Assembly: GCA_012513425.1 (NCBI GenBank)
Contig: JAAZCF010000299.1
Span: forward strand, 1-5,326
Source: Bacteroidales bacterium
GTDB taxonomy: Bacteria; Bacteroidota; Bacteroidia; Bacteroidales; UBA932
Direction of reading: 5' to 3'
Length of the DNA: 5,326 nt
In this document: positions 1 through 5,326 of the stretch, piece after piece
Layout: each line of letters starts with the position of its first letter
How positions within the stretch are numbered: the first letter of the stretch is position 1
Made by a program: the position numbers and the translations under genes
The notes under the pieces: model-generated
Databases searched by the model: none
Told to the model about the DNA's origin: nothing
What the model saw: only the letters and a program-made list of their open reading frames with translations

Positions 1-575
1 AATAGTCTCATACAAATATAAAGCATAAGAAGGAGTACATGCAATTACAGTTGCTCCAAAGTCGCGAAGCAACTGGATATGCTTATCCGTATTACCAGTA
101 GACATCGGAATAACAGTTCCACCAAGATGCTCAACACCATAATGTAGACCAAGGCCTCCTGTAAACAAGCCATAACCATAGCCGATAGAGAAAATATCAT
201 CTTTTGTAGCTCCATAAGCTGAAGACAACGAGCAGTAAGATCCTGCCAGTTAGCAATATCCCTACGGGTATAGCCTACTACTGTCGGGTGACCGGTCATA
301 CCTGAAGAGGCATGAATTCTCACAATCTGACTCAAAGGCACGGCAAATAAGCCATAAGGATAATTATCTCTAAGATCTTGCTTAGTTGTAAATGGCAATT
401 TAGTGATATCATCAACACTTTGAATATCGCATGGCAACAATCCTACTTGTTGCATCTTTGCTCGATAATAAGGCACATTATGGTATACATAATCTACCAA
501 TGACACCAGCCTTTTTGACTGAATCGCTTTTTTATCTTCAGCAGAAAGGCATTCTTCTTGTTTATTCCAAATCAT
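1..575 (-). pseudogene. paaK: Phenylacetate-CoA ligase, 5' part, frameshifted and cut by the window edge
   Basis: Adenylate-forming ligase: aryl-acetate + ATP + CoA gives aryl-acetyl-CoA + AMP + PPi, in the cytoplasm. From the ATG at 575 the frame reads 121 normal PaaK residues, including the nucleotide-binding loop SSGMTGHP (residues 90-97) followed by TVVGYT. After Met121 it becomes nonsense and stops at about 45. Shifting frame at 213 restores a perfect PaaK sequence (GATKDDIF, then YGYGLFTGGLGLHYG, STGNT, CTPSYALYL) that is open to position 1. Restoring one G at 212-213 gives the family's expected spacing, so a single-base deletion is the simplest reading. About 192 residues of a family usually near 430 are visible. 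The start lies 3 bases after the iorB stop, so it is the last visible gene of the operon. In the usual SSGTTGxP motif the residue at 93 is Thr; here it is Met. The family call is sure. Whether the gene is truly broken or the sequence has an error cannot be told here. Confidence -1.
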
Positions 576-578
576 AAT

Positions 579-1151
579 TTAGTTTGCTAATTGTTTACCT
601 ATTTCAAAAGCTTTCATATTGGCTGTAACCACTGCTTCACCTTTTGCTGAGAAAAAGTCTGCCAAACTGCCCTTCAAGACTTCACAGTTTATGCCTAAAC
701 TAGCGGCTGCAGCACCCAACAAAATCACATTTGAACTGCGTGGTACATCATTATCTTTTGCCAAAGCTTCAATATCCAATAAAATGACATTTCTGCGACG
801 GCGAAGTTCTTCAAGCACCTTATCAACATCCGGATAATTAAGAATATTGATAAAAGGAGCACTTGAACTGATAATCCATCCTTCTTTCGAAAGATTGCCT
901 GCATATCTGAGAGCCTCCATAGGCTCCATAGAAATAATGACATCGGCATGTCCTTTTTCAATAAGGTCAGAAAAAATAGGATTGGATGAAATACGCAGAT
1001 TACTCTGCACATCTCCACCCCTTTGGCTCATTCCGTGAACCTCAGCTTGCTTGATATTCAACCCTTGTTTGCGGGCTGCATCAGCAATAATGGCTGCAAT
1101 AGAGAGAATTCCTTGCCCTCCTACGCCAGAGAGAATAATATCAGTTTTCAT
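579..1151 (-). CDS. iorB: Indolepyruvate oxidoreductase subunit beta
   Basis: Small subunit (190 aa, normal length) of the ferredoxin-dependent 2-oxoacid oxidoreductase that decarboxylates indolepyruvate, phenylpyruvate or hydroxyphenylpyruvate to the aryl-acetyl-CoA. It belongs to the pyruvate/ketoisovalerate oxidoreductase gamma-domain family. Visible signatures are the N-terminal glycine loop SGVGGQG (residues 8-14), the block EVHGMSQRGG (about 37-46) that is typical of IorB, and SMEPMEALRY further on (about 74-83). It contains no iron-sulfur cysteine motif, as expected for this subunit. Its ATG overlaps the iorA stop as ATGA (1151-1148), the classic arrangement for translational coupling of two subunits made in equal amounts. 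It ends 3 bases before the paaK start. Soluble and cytoplasmic. Specificity for aryl-pyruvates rather than other 2-oxoacids is inferred from the family match and the paaK neighbour. Confidence -1.
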   Translation of the reverse strand: MKTDIILSGVGGQGILSIAAIIADAARKQGLNIKQAEVHGMSQRGGDVQSNLRISSNPIFSDLIEKGHADVIISMEPMEALRYAGNLSKEGWIISSSAPFINILNYPDVDKVLEELRRRRNVILLDIEALAKDNDVPRSSNVILLGAAAASLGINCEVLKGSLADFFSAKGEAVVTANMKAFEIGKQLAN

Positions 1152-2737
1152 AGTTTCTTCCTTTTTTTCCTAGCAAGAGTCTGCATACATTCGCGACGCG
1201 GAATAATGACAGAAACTCCTCTGTATTCAATCTCTTCTTTCAATATTTGGTCAATCTGCTCTCTATTTGCAGGAACAGGAGTAACCACCTTAATATGAGC
1301 AGGGTCAACACCTATGCCTAAACAAATCTGCTCGAACTTATTGGTTCCTGCAGAATTCTGTCCACCGGTCATAGCTGTTGTAAGATTGTCAGAAATTATC
1401 ACTGTAATTGAAGAATTACTATTAACAGCGTCCAGCAAGCCGGTCATACCTGAATGAGTGAAGGTAGAATCGCCTATCACGGCAACTGAAGGGAAAAGAC
1501 CAGCATCTGCAGCACCTTTTGCCATAGTAATAGAGGCACCCATATCCACAGTCGAATTGATGGCTTTAAACGGAGGCAGTGCACCGAGGGTGTAACAGCC
1601 AATGTCGCTGAAAACCTTGCCGTTAGGATATTGGGCAATAATATCTTTGAGTGAATTATATACATCTCTATGGCCACAGCCCTGACACAATGCAGGAGGA
1701 CGAGGAACCACATATTCGCTTGTTTCCAATACAGGCTCAGCCACTCCTGTGATAGCTGCCTTCACATTGTCAGGCGTCAATTCGCCTGTACGAGGAAGGT
1801 CACCACTAAGACGGCCTTTGACTACAACCTTGCCAGGAATAACTCCTTTGACTTGATCTTCGACAAATGGCTGGCCATCTTCAATCACAAGTATCTCATC
1901 AACTTTGGACGCCATATCAGCAATCAAAGCTTTTGGCAATGGATACTGAGACACTTTCAATACAGGACCGCATATTTTACCGCCGATGGCCTCCATAAGA
2001 TAGTTCCAAGCAATACCACAGGCAATAATACCGCGCTTTGAAGGAACTGAACAATCATATATATTAAAAGGAGAATCAATAGCTTTCTGTTCAATCATAG
2101 GCTGCTGAGCAATCACCTCATTATTGCGGCGACGAGCTACAACCGGCAGCAAAATCCAATTGCCTGGGTTAGCCGGAAAATGAATATCAGCAGGCTTTTG
2201 AGCAGGTTGAGGCACTATCTGAGCGCGAGAGTGAGCCAATCTAGTAACCACTCTCAATAAAACAGGCAAACCCACTTCTTCTGAAAGTTCAAAAGCAGCG
2301 CGAGTCATATTATATGCTTCCTGTTGAGTGGAAGGTTCAAATATCGGAGCAAAAGAAAACTTGCCGTAAAATCGACTATCTTGTTCATTTTGAGATGAGT
2401 GCATAGATGGATCATCAGCCACTAACACCACTAAACCTCCATTGACTCCTGTCATGGAAGCATTGATAAAGGCATCTGCACATACATTTAGACCCACATG
2501 CTTCATACATACAAGGGCCCTTTTTCCAACATAACTCACACCGAGAGCGGCCTCCATGGCTGTCTTCTCATTTGTACACCAGCGGCTGTGAGTAGACTCA
2601 CTGGCGTATTTTTGGATGAACTCCGTCGCCTCAGTGGAAGGAGTACCTGGATAAGCATACACTCCGCTAATTCCGGAGTCAATGGCAGCAAGAGCCACAG
2701 CCTCGTTTCCCAGTAATAGTAAATTGCTTTTTATCAT
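1148..2737 (-). CDS. iorA: Indolepyruvate oxidoreductase subunit alpha (short form, no ferredoxin domain)
   Basis: Thiamine-diphosphate subunit (529 aa) that oxidatively decarboxylates aryl-pyruvates with CoA and ferredoxin. The N-terminal pyrimidine-binding domain shows YAYPGTPSTE (27-36) and NEKTAMEAALG (56-66), whose Glu57 is the expected cofactor-activating acid. The C-terminal diphosphate-binding domain shows CQGCGHR (351-357), DIGCYTLGALPP (378-389) and the GDS...DN metal/diphosphate motif (422-451), followed by TTAMTGGQ. Archaeal IorA continues with two [4Fe-4S] ferredoxin motifs. This protein stops after IIPRRECMQ and a basic tail, and iorB begins there, so that domain is absent. I chose the ATG at 2737 because the family alignment begins at MIKSNLLLLGNEA and this start sits 1 base after the acyltransferase stop. 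The in-frame start at 2767 would add ten unlike residues overlapping that gene. No promoter is visible directly upstream, so expression should come from the operon. Confidence -1.
   Translation of the reverse strand: MIKSNLLLLGNEAVALAAIDSGISGVYAYPGTPSTEATEFIQKYASESTHSRWCTNEKTAMEAALGVSYVGKRALVCMKHVGLNVCADAFINASMTGVNGGLVVLVADDPSMHSSQNEQDSRFYGKFSFAPIFEPSTQQEAYNMTRAAFELSEEVGLPVLLRVVTRLAHSRAQIVPQPAQKPADIHFPANPGNWILLPVVARRRNNEVIAQQPMIEQKAIDSPFNIYDCSVPSKRGIIACGIAWNYLMEAIGGKICGPVLKVSQYPLPKALIADMASKVDEILVIEDGQPFVEDQVKGVIPGKVVVKGRLSGDLPRTGELTPDNVKAAITGVAEPVLETSEYVVPRPPALCQGCGHRDVYNSLKDIIAQYPNGKVFSDIGCYTLGALPPFKAINSTVDMGASITMAKGAADAGLFPSVAVIGDSTFTHSGMTGLLDAVNSNSSITVIISDNLTTAMTGGQNSAGTNKFEQICLGIGVDPAHIKVVTPVPANREQIDQILKEEIEYRGVSVIIPRRECMQTLARKKRKKL
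1157..1162 (-). promoter_or_regulatory. Purine-rich, Shine-Dalgarno-like site before iorB
   Basis: On the minus strand AGGAAG stands 5 bases before the iorB ATG, inside the last codons of iorA and next to a run of seven A. It is the only good Shine-Dalgarno-like match I see before any start in this window. The same bases encode the basic RKKRKKL tail of IorA. Translational coupling through the ATGA overlap may matter as much as this site, because Bacteroidota rely little on Shine-Dalgarno pairing. Confidence -1.
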
Positions 2738-2738
2738 A

Positions 2739-4097
2739 TTAGTTAAATAATGCATCCATTTCAGCAATAATCTGGGTACGAAGCTCAGCCGCTCTCATAT
2801 AGCGTCTATCTTTCTTTGTCACGAAGTTGCTGCGACGTATGCGGTTAATCAATTTTTTAAGAGAGCCTTTTGATCTTGAATACACTATCATTGTAAAAGG
2901 CAATAAAACCAAAGATGCAATAGCCACCAACCAAGAGTGAGACACTATGCCGGCAGTCACAGACACAATCAAATTCCACAAAGGCATTGTGACCAACATT
3001 CCCAAGCCAAAATGAATTGAAGGACCCATCAACTTATCTTTGACCTTATTGGTAATCAAAAAACCTGAGTAATAAGGTACAAAATTCAGAAATGCACACA
3101 CAATCCACAGCGGAATAAGAACCACCCATAACACAGCTTTCAGCAAGAAGCAGAAAAACGATGGTTTGAAACCGAAAATCCAATCTCTCAACTTGAGCTC
3201 TTTTAACAAAGAGCCATATTCGCGAGCCTTATCGACAAGCGTATTATATTGCTCAGGATTATTATCTCTTAACGAGCGGAGGACATTTGCAGCTGCAATA
3301 TCAGCCTCGGCTTCACTTTCGATTTGTCTGAGCTTCAACTTATGGTCTGTAATGTATTTGTCACGATAAGCCGTGCAAATAGTTTCCAATTGCGGATAAT
3401 TTGGCACATCATCCAGATTGACCATCAACTCCTCAACAGCTGCACGAGCTTTCTGTGTCAACTGATATCTAGCCTTTTCAGGGTTTTCTTTATATAAATC
3501 ATATAATTCCGAAAACTCGAATGGCTTACCAACAGTAATTAAGAGTTTGGTTTGAAAACGAAAGTAATCTGAATAATTATTGGTAACAGGAACAATTTTC
3601 AAATTAATCTTGAAATCTGATTGCTCTGCTGCCCCGAAAGCAATTCTGGCAAAACCTTTTTTGAATTGGCCCAGATACCTGCCATCCATGTGTGTAGCTT
3701 CGGGGAAAATAGCCACACAATCCCCTTCTGACATGATGCGCATTGCTTCGTTGAAAACAATATTATTCTTATCCAACTCTTCTTTACCATCTCTTTGGCG
3801 AAAAGCAGGCATAATGCGAATGAAACGCATAAGTTTTCCAAGAAGTGGTTTTTTGAAAATATCTGCCCTTGCGATATATATCGGATGATATTTTGGATCA
3901 ATAAATAGAATCCCCAAGGCATCATTCAGACTGTTCTGATGATTTCCTATAATTAAAAAACCTTCGTTTTTTGGAAAATTTTCTTTCCCTTTTACACGAT
4001 ACTGGCGATAATATACAAAATTATGAACAAATTGTAAGTATCTGAACAAAATTTCGTATAACCAGTTCTTTTTGTTTATCTTACTAAAGTCCAACAT
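2739..4097 (-). CDS. PlsC-like glycerolipid acyltransferase with C-terminal membrane region
   Basis: Lysophosphatidate/glycerol-phosphate acyltransferase superfamily (452 aa), which transfers acyl chains to glycerol-phosphate lipids at the inner membrane. Numbered from the ATG at 4097, block I is NHQNSLND (52-59): His53 is followed by five residues before Asp59, with Asn58 where the usual HX4D motif has Asp. Block II is MPAFRQRDG (about 96-104), block III FPEATHMDG (131-139, Glu133) and block IV KIVPVTNNY (about 167-175). After a charged, helical-looking stretch (about 200-305) come three likely membrane segments (about 313-337, 360-383 and 387-405) and a basic C-terminus, making the protein much longer than PlsC of about 240 aa. 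The ATG is preferred over the TTG at 4106, because that TTG is part of a promoter-like TACCTTTG. It lies 14 bases after the methyltransferase gene and 1 base before iorA. Exact acceptor and acyl donor are unknown; it could also acylate another amphiphile such as an aminolipid. Confidence -1.
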   Translation of the reverse strand: MLDFSKINKKNWLYEILFRYLQFVHNFVYYRQYRVKGKENFPKNEGFLIIGNHQNSLNDALGILFIDPKYHPIYIARADIFKKPLLGKLMRFIRIMPAFRQRDGKEELDKNNIVFNEAMRIMSEGDCVAIFPEATHMDGRYLGQFKKGFARIAFGAAEQSDFKINLKIVPVTNNYSDYFRFQTKLLITVGKPFEFSELYDLYKENPEKARYQLTQKARAAVEELMVNLDDVPNYPQLETICTAYRDKYITDHKLKLRQIESEAEADIAAANVLRSLRDNNPEQYNTLVDKAREYGSLLKELKLRDWIFGFKPSFFCFLLKAVLWVVLIPLWIVCAFLNFVPYYSGFLITNKVKDKLMGPSIHFGLGMLVTMPLWNLIVSVTAGIVSHSWLVAIASLVLLPFTMIVYSRSKGSLKKLINRIRRSNFVTKKDRRYMRAAELRTQIIAEMDALFN

Positions 4098-4103
4098 AAA
4101 CTT

Positions 4104-4111
4104 CAAAGGTA
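4104..4111 (-). promoter_or_regulatory. Internal Bacteroidota -7 promoter element before the acyltransferase gene
   Basis: The minus strand reads TACCTTTG, a perfect match to the Bacteroidota -7 consensus TAnnTTTG, ending 6 bases before the acyltransferase ATG (4097). Two TTTG candidates for the -33 element lie upstream at 4129-4132 and 4134-4137, giving spacers of 17 and 22 bases around the roughly 19-base optimum. Initiation here would give a leaderless or nearly leaderless mRNA for the acyltransferase and the ior-paaK genes, independent of the methyltransferase. The inference is from sequence match only. Confidence -1.
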
Positions 4112-4876
4112 TTAATTTTTTCTAAATGCAAAACAAATGATAGATGTTGCTACAGCCACGTTTAGGGACTCACAAGCCGAATAATCTCTGGGATAAGGAG
4201 GTATAAAAAGTTTATCTGTGATAATTTTTTGAAGCGAACTTGATATGCCGTCCGACTCAGAGCCCATCACGACCAAAGCATGTTTTTTTACATCAGCTTT
4301 GTATATGTCTTTACCCTCTAGAAATGTGCCATATACGGCTGCTCCTGCTTCAGAAAACTTTAGAATTACATCTTCCAGGTTACAATATATAACCTTCTTG
4401 CGAAAGATAGCTCCCACTGTAGCCTGGACAACCTTTGGATTATACACATCAACAGTGCCTGGGGATGCAAATACAGCATCAATGCCAAACCAATCAGCAA
4501 GACGAATAATCGTTCCTAGATTGCCCGGATCTCTTACTCCATCAAGCGCCAGACATAGAGAGTCAGACTTTTGAGCCAAAGTATTAATTACATTTTCATA
4601 AGAGAAGATTTGAAATGCCACCACGGCCAAAGCAGGAGAAGGACTGCTCAACAGACTTATTCTTTCCATGGTTTTTTCGTCAACTTCAACTGCAGAGTGA
4701 TGTGTTTGAATTTGTGGCAATACCTTTCCTGTGTAGCAAATCATTTTGATAGTAAAACCAGAGGCAATAGCCTCTGCAACTAGCTTTTCGGACTCCACTA
4801 CAAACTCTTTTGACTCTGCCCTCTCTTTTTTATTTTTGAGAGAAGAGATGTGCTTAATCTCAGCATTAGTTAGCAT
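4112..4876 (-). CDS. SpoU/TrmH-family RNA 2'-O-ribose methyltransferase
   Basis: SAM-dependent methyltransferase of the SPOUT class (254 aa, normal length) that should methylate a ribose 2'-OH in rRNA or tRNA; cytoplasmic. The N-terminal third resembles the SpoU substrate-binding domain (EFVVESEKLVAEAI, 24-37). The catalytic domain carries the three knot motifs: motif 1 LDGVRDPGNLGTIIRLAD (111-128) with the key Asn119 and Arg125, motif 2 VVMGSESDGI (202-211), and motif 3 IPPYPRDYSACESLNVAVA (225-243). The last has a longer stretch before ESLN than the common short form. The target nucleotide is not predictable; rRNA enzymes of the RlmB/TsnR type are the closest general match. It starts at the ATG at 4876 behind a likely promoter at 4901-4908 and is the first gene of the minus-strand operon. 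It is divergent from the outer-membrane assembly gene. Confidence -1.
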   Translation of the reverse strand: MLTNAEIKHISSLKNKKERAESKEFVVESEKLVAEAIASGFTIKMICYTGKVLPQIQTHHSAVEVDEKTMERISLLSSPSPALAVVAFQIFSYENVINTLAQKSDSLCLALDGVRDPGNLGTIIRLADWFGIDAVFASPGTVDVYNPKVVQATVGAIFRKKVIYCNLEDVILKFSEAGAAVYGTFLEGKDIYKADVKKHALVVMGSESDGISSSLQKIITDKLFIPPYPRDYSACESLNVAVATSIICFAFRKN

Positions 4877-4900
4877 AATATTCTGTGTTTATAATACGGG

Positions 4901-4908
4901 CAAAATTA
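4901..4908 (-). promoter_or_regulatory. -7 promoter element for the methyltransferase-led operon
   Basis: The minus strand reads TAATTTTG, matching TAnnTTTG, and ends 24 bases before the methyltransferase ATG, which would give a leader of roughly 20 bases. No TTTG is seen at the expected -33 distance, so the promoter may be weak or the match may be chance in AT-rich DNA. It occupies the place where the -33 region of the divergent plus-strand promoter would lie. Confidence -1.
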
Positions 4909-4921
4909 AGAATTTATTATC

Positions 4922-4929
4922 TATCTTTG
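4922..4929 (+). promoter_or_regulatory. -7 promoter element for the TamL-like gene, implying a leaderless mRNA
   Basis: The plus strand reads TATCTTTG, a perfect TAnnTTTG match, followed by only five bases (CGCGA) before the ATG at 4935. Because transcription normally begins a few bases after this element, the mRNA should start at or next to the start codon. No clear TTTG lies at the -33 position. No in-frame Met codon is available until residue 68, well past the signal peptide, so the start itself is not in doubt. Confidence -1.
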
Positions 4930-4934
4930 CGCGA

Positions 4935-5326
4935 ATGAAGCCTTTTAAATCCATATTTCGCGCCTTTTTTATCTCTCTTCTTTTATTGGGAGCCGTGTCG
5001 TGCGTGTCATATCGAACTGCTAGAAAAGTTCCCGAAGGCAAATATTTGTTAGCAAACAACATCGTCTCTATTACCAATTCCAACGAAGTTCATGGTAGTG
5101 AACTGAGCAAATATCTCACGCAATCTCCTACGAAAATGTCGGAATTGGGTTTTAATGCCCTGTTTGTAGACCCTGTAATCTTTGACTCTACAGCTCTAGC
5201 ATCCAGTGAAGTTGCTATTAACAGCCACCTTGAATTTTTGGGTTTTTATAATTCTCAAGTTAAAACTGCAGTAAATACCAGCAGAAAGAAAGCCACTGTC
5301 AACTATGAAGTTGCCATAGGCAAAGC
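4935..5326 (+). CDS. tamL: TamA/BamA-family outer-membrane assembly lipoprotein, N-terminal part (cut by the window edge)
   Basis: The frame is open from the ATG at 4935 to the right edge (130 full codons). Residues 1-22 form a lipoprotein signal peptide: a basic start, the hydrophobic stretch FFISLLLLGAV, and then Ser-Cys with Cys23 as the lipidated residue. Next comes KVPEGKYLLANNIVSI (31-46), the usual opening of Bacteroidota TamL-like proteins ('...dGeYLL...v.I'). PVIFDS (80-85) and HLEFLGFYNSQV (98-109), then KKATVNYEVAIGK (118-130), look like a POTRA-type domain. The C-terminal 16-strand barrel expected of the Omp85 superfamily lies beyond the window. The role is to help insert or fold outer-membrane proteins, in the periplasm and outer membrane. 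Ordinary BamA has a non-lipidated signal peptide, so the Cys favours TamL over BamA. The gene is divergent from the methyltransferase gene and has its own promoter. The family call rests on the N-terminus only, so it is likely rather than certain. Confidence 0.78.
   Translation, partial: MKPFKSIFRAFFISLLLLGAVSCVSYRTARKVPEGKYLLANNIVSITNSNEVHGSELSKYLTQSPTKMSELGFNALFVDPVIFDSTALASSEVAINSHLEFLGFYNSQVKTAVNTSRKKATVNYEVAIGK

Larger units (their letters stand above)
4877..4934. promoter_or_regulatory. Compact divergent intergenic region
   Basis: These 58 AT-rich bases separate the methyltransferase and TamL-like genes and hold both of their candidate -7 elements, whose cores are only 13 bases apart. 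I see no inverted repeat, operator-like palindrome, riboswitch or terminator. The two polymerase footprints would overlap, so the promoters may compete; this is inference. Confidence 0.6.

Noticed and set aside
205..220. Programmed ribosomal frameshifting in paaK
   Set aside because: There is no slippery run or obvious downstream structure, and such a signal is not known for this family. A base deletion or sequence error is simpler.
1148..1170. Idea that a frameshift in the A7 run cut a ferredoxin domain off IorA
   Set aside because: The DNA right after is a complete, normal-length iorB, and no CxxCxxC coding sequence is visible in another frame.
1670..2041. 123-codon plus-strand open frame inside iorA
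   Set aside because: It is antisense to the well-conserved IorA coding sequence, and its Cys/His/Arg-rich translation resembles no family. It is a frame shadow.
2738..2767. Longer iorA start at 2767
   Set aside because: The ten added residues overlap the acyltransferase C-terminus and do not fit the family, whereas the ATG at 2737 fits both the protein and the 1-base spacing.
4098..4120. T-rich stretch after the methyltransferase gene as a terminator
   Set aside because: No GC-rich stem precedes the T run on the transcribed strand (it reads as A-rich there), and the next gene begins within 14 bases.
4889..5083. Minus-strand open frame of 64 codons covering the divergent region and the start of the TamL-like gene
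   Set aside because: It lies antisense to a convincing lipoprotein signal peptide, crosses the promoter elements and has no recognisable protein features.

Overview
The window looks like a chromosomal segment of an anaerobic member of the Bacteroidales (Bacteroides, Prevotella or Muribaculaceae type). Three things point there: the gene set (a lipidated TamA/BamA-like protein divergent from a TrmH-family methyltransferase, and an indolepyruvate oxidoreductase with phenylacetate-CoA ligase), the almost complete lack of Shine-Dalgarno sequences, and three perfect matches to the Bacteroidota -7 promoter element TAnnTTTG just upstream of genes. The genus cannot be fixed from the sequence alone.

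Layout. Positions 1-4876 hold five tightly packed minus-strand genes, read right to left: a SpoU/TrmH-type RNA 2'-O-methyltransferase (4112-4876), a membrane-associated PlsC-like acyltransferase (2739-4097), iorA (1148-2737), iorB (579-1151) and the 5' part of paaK (1-575, running off the left edge). Gaps are 14, 1, -4 and 3 bases, so the set reads as one transcription unit. A perfect -7 element at the methyltransferase/acyltransferase junction suggests an internal promoter. A 58-bp divergent intergenic region (4877-4934) carries a -7 element on each strand. The plus-strand gene beyond it (4935 to the right edge) encodes the N-terminus of a TamA/BamA-like outer-membrane assembly lipoprotein (TamL type).

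Function. IorAB interconverts aryl-pyruvates and aryl-acetyl-CoA with ferredoxin, and PaaK interconverts aryl-acetates and aryl-acetyl-CoA. Together they link aromatic amino acids with phenylacetate or indoleacetate, either fermentatively or, in reverse, for salvage of aryl acids. The acyltransferase and TamL belong to envelope biogenesis and the methyltransferase to RNA modification, so the run is functionally mixed.

Main oddities. paaK has a one-base frameshift at about 212-213 with a perfectly conserved reading frame on the other side (recent mutation or sequence error), and its nucleotide-binding loop reads SSGMTGHP. IorA ends without the C-terminal ferredoxin-like domain of the archaeal enzymes. 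The tamL and acyltransferase start codons lie 5-6 bases after a -7 element, implying leaderless or nearly leaderless mRNAs. I found no RNA gene, mobile element, CRISPR array or clear terminator, and no convincing unknown system.
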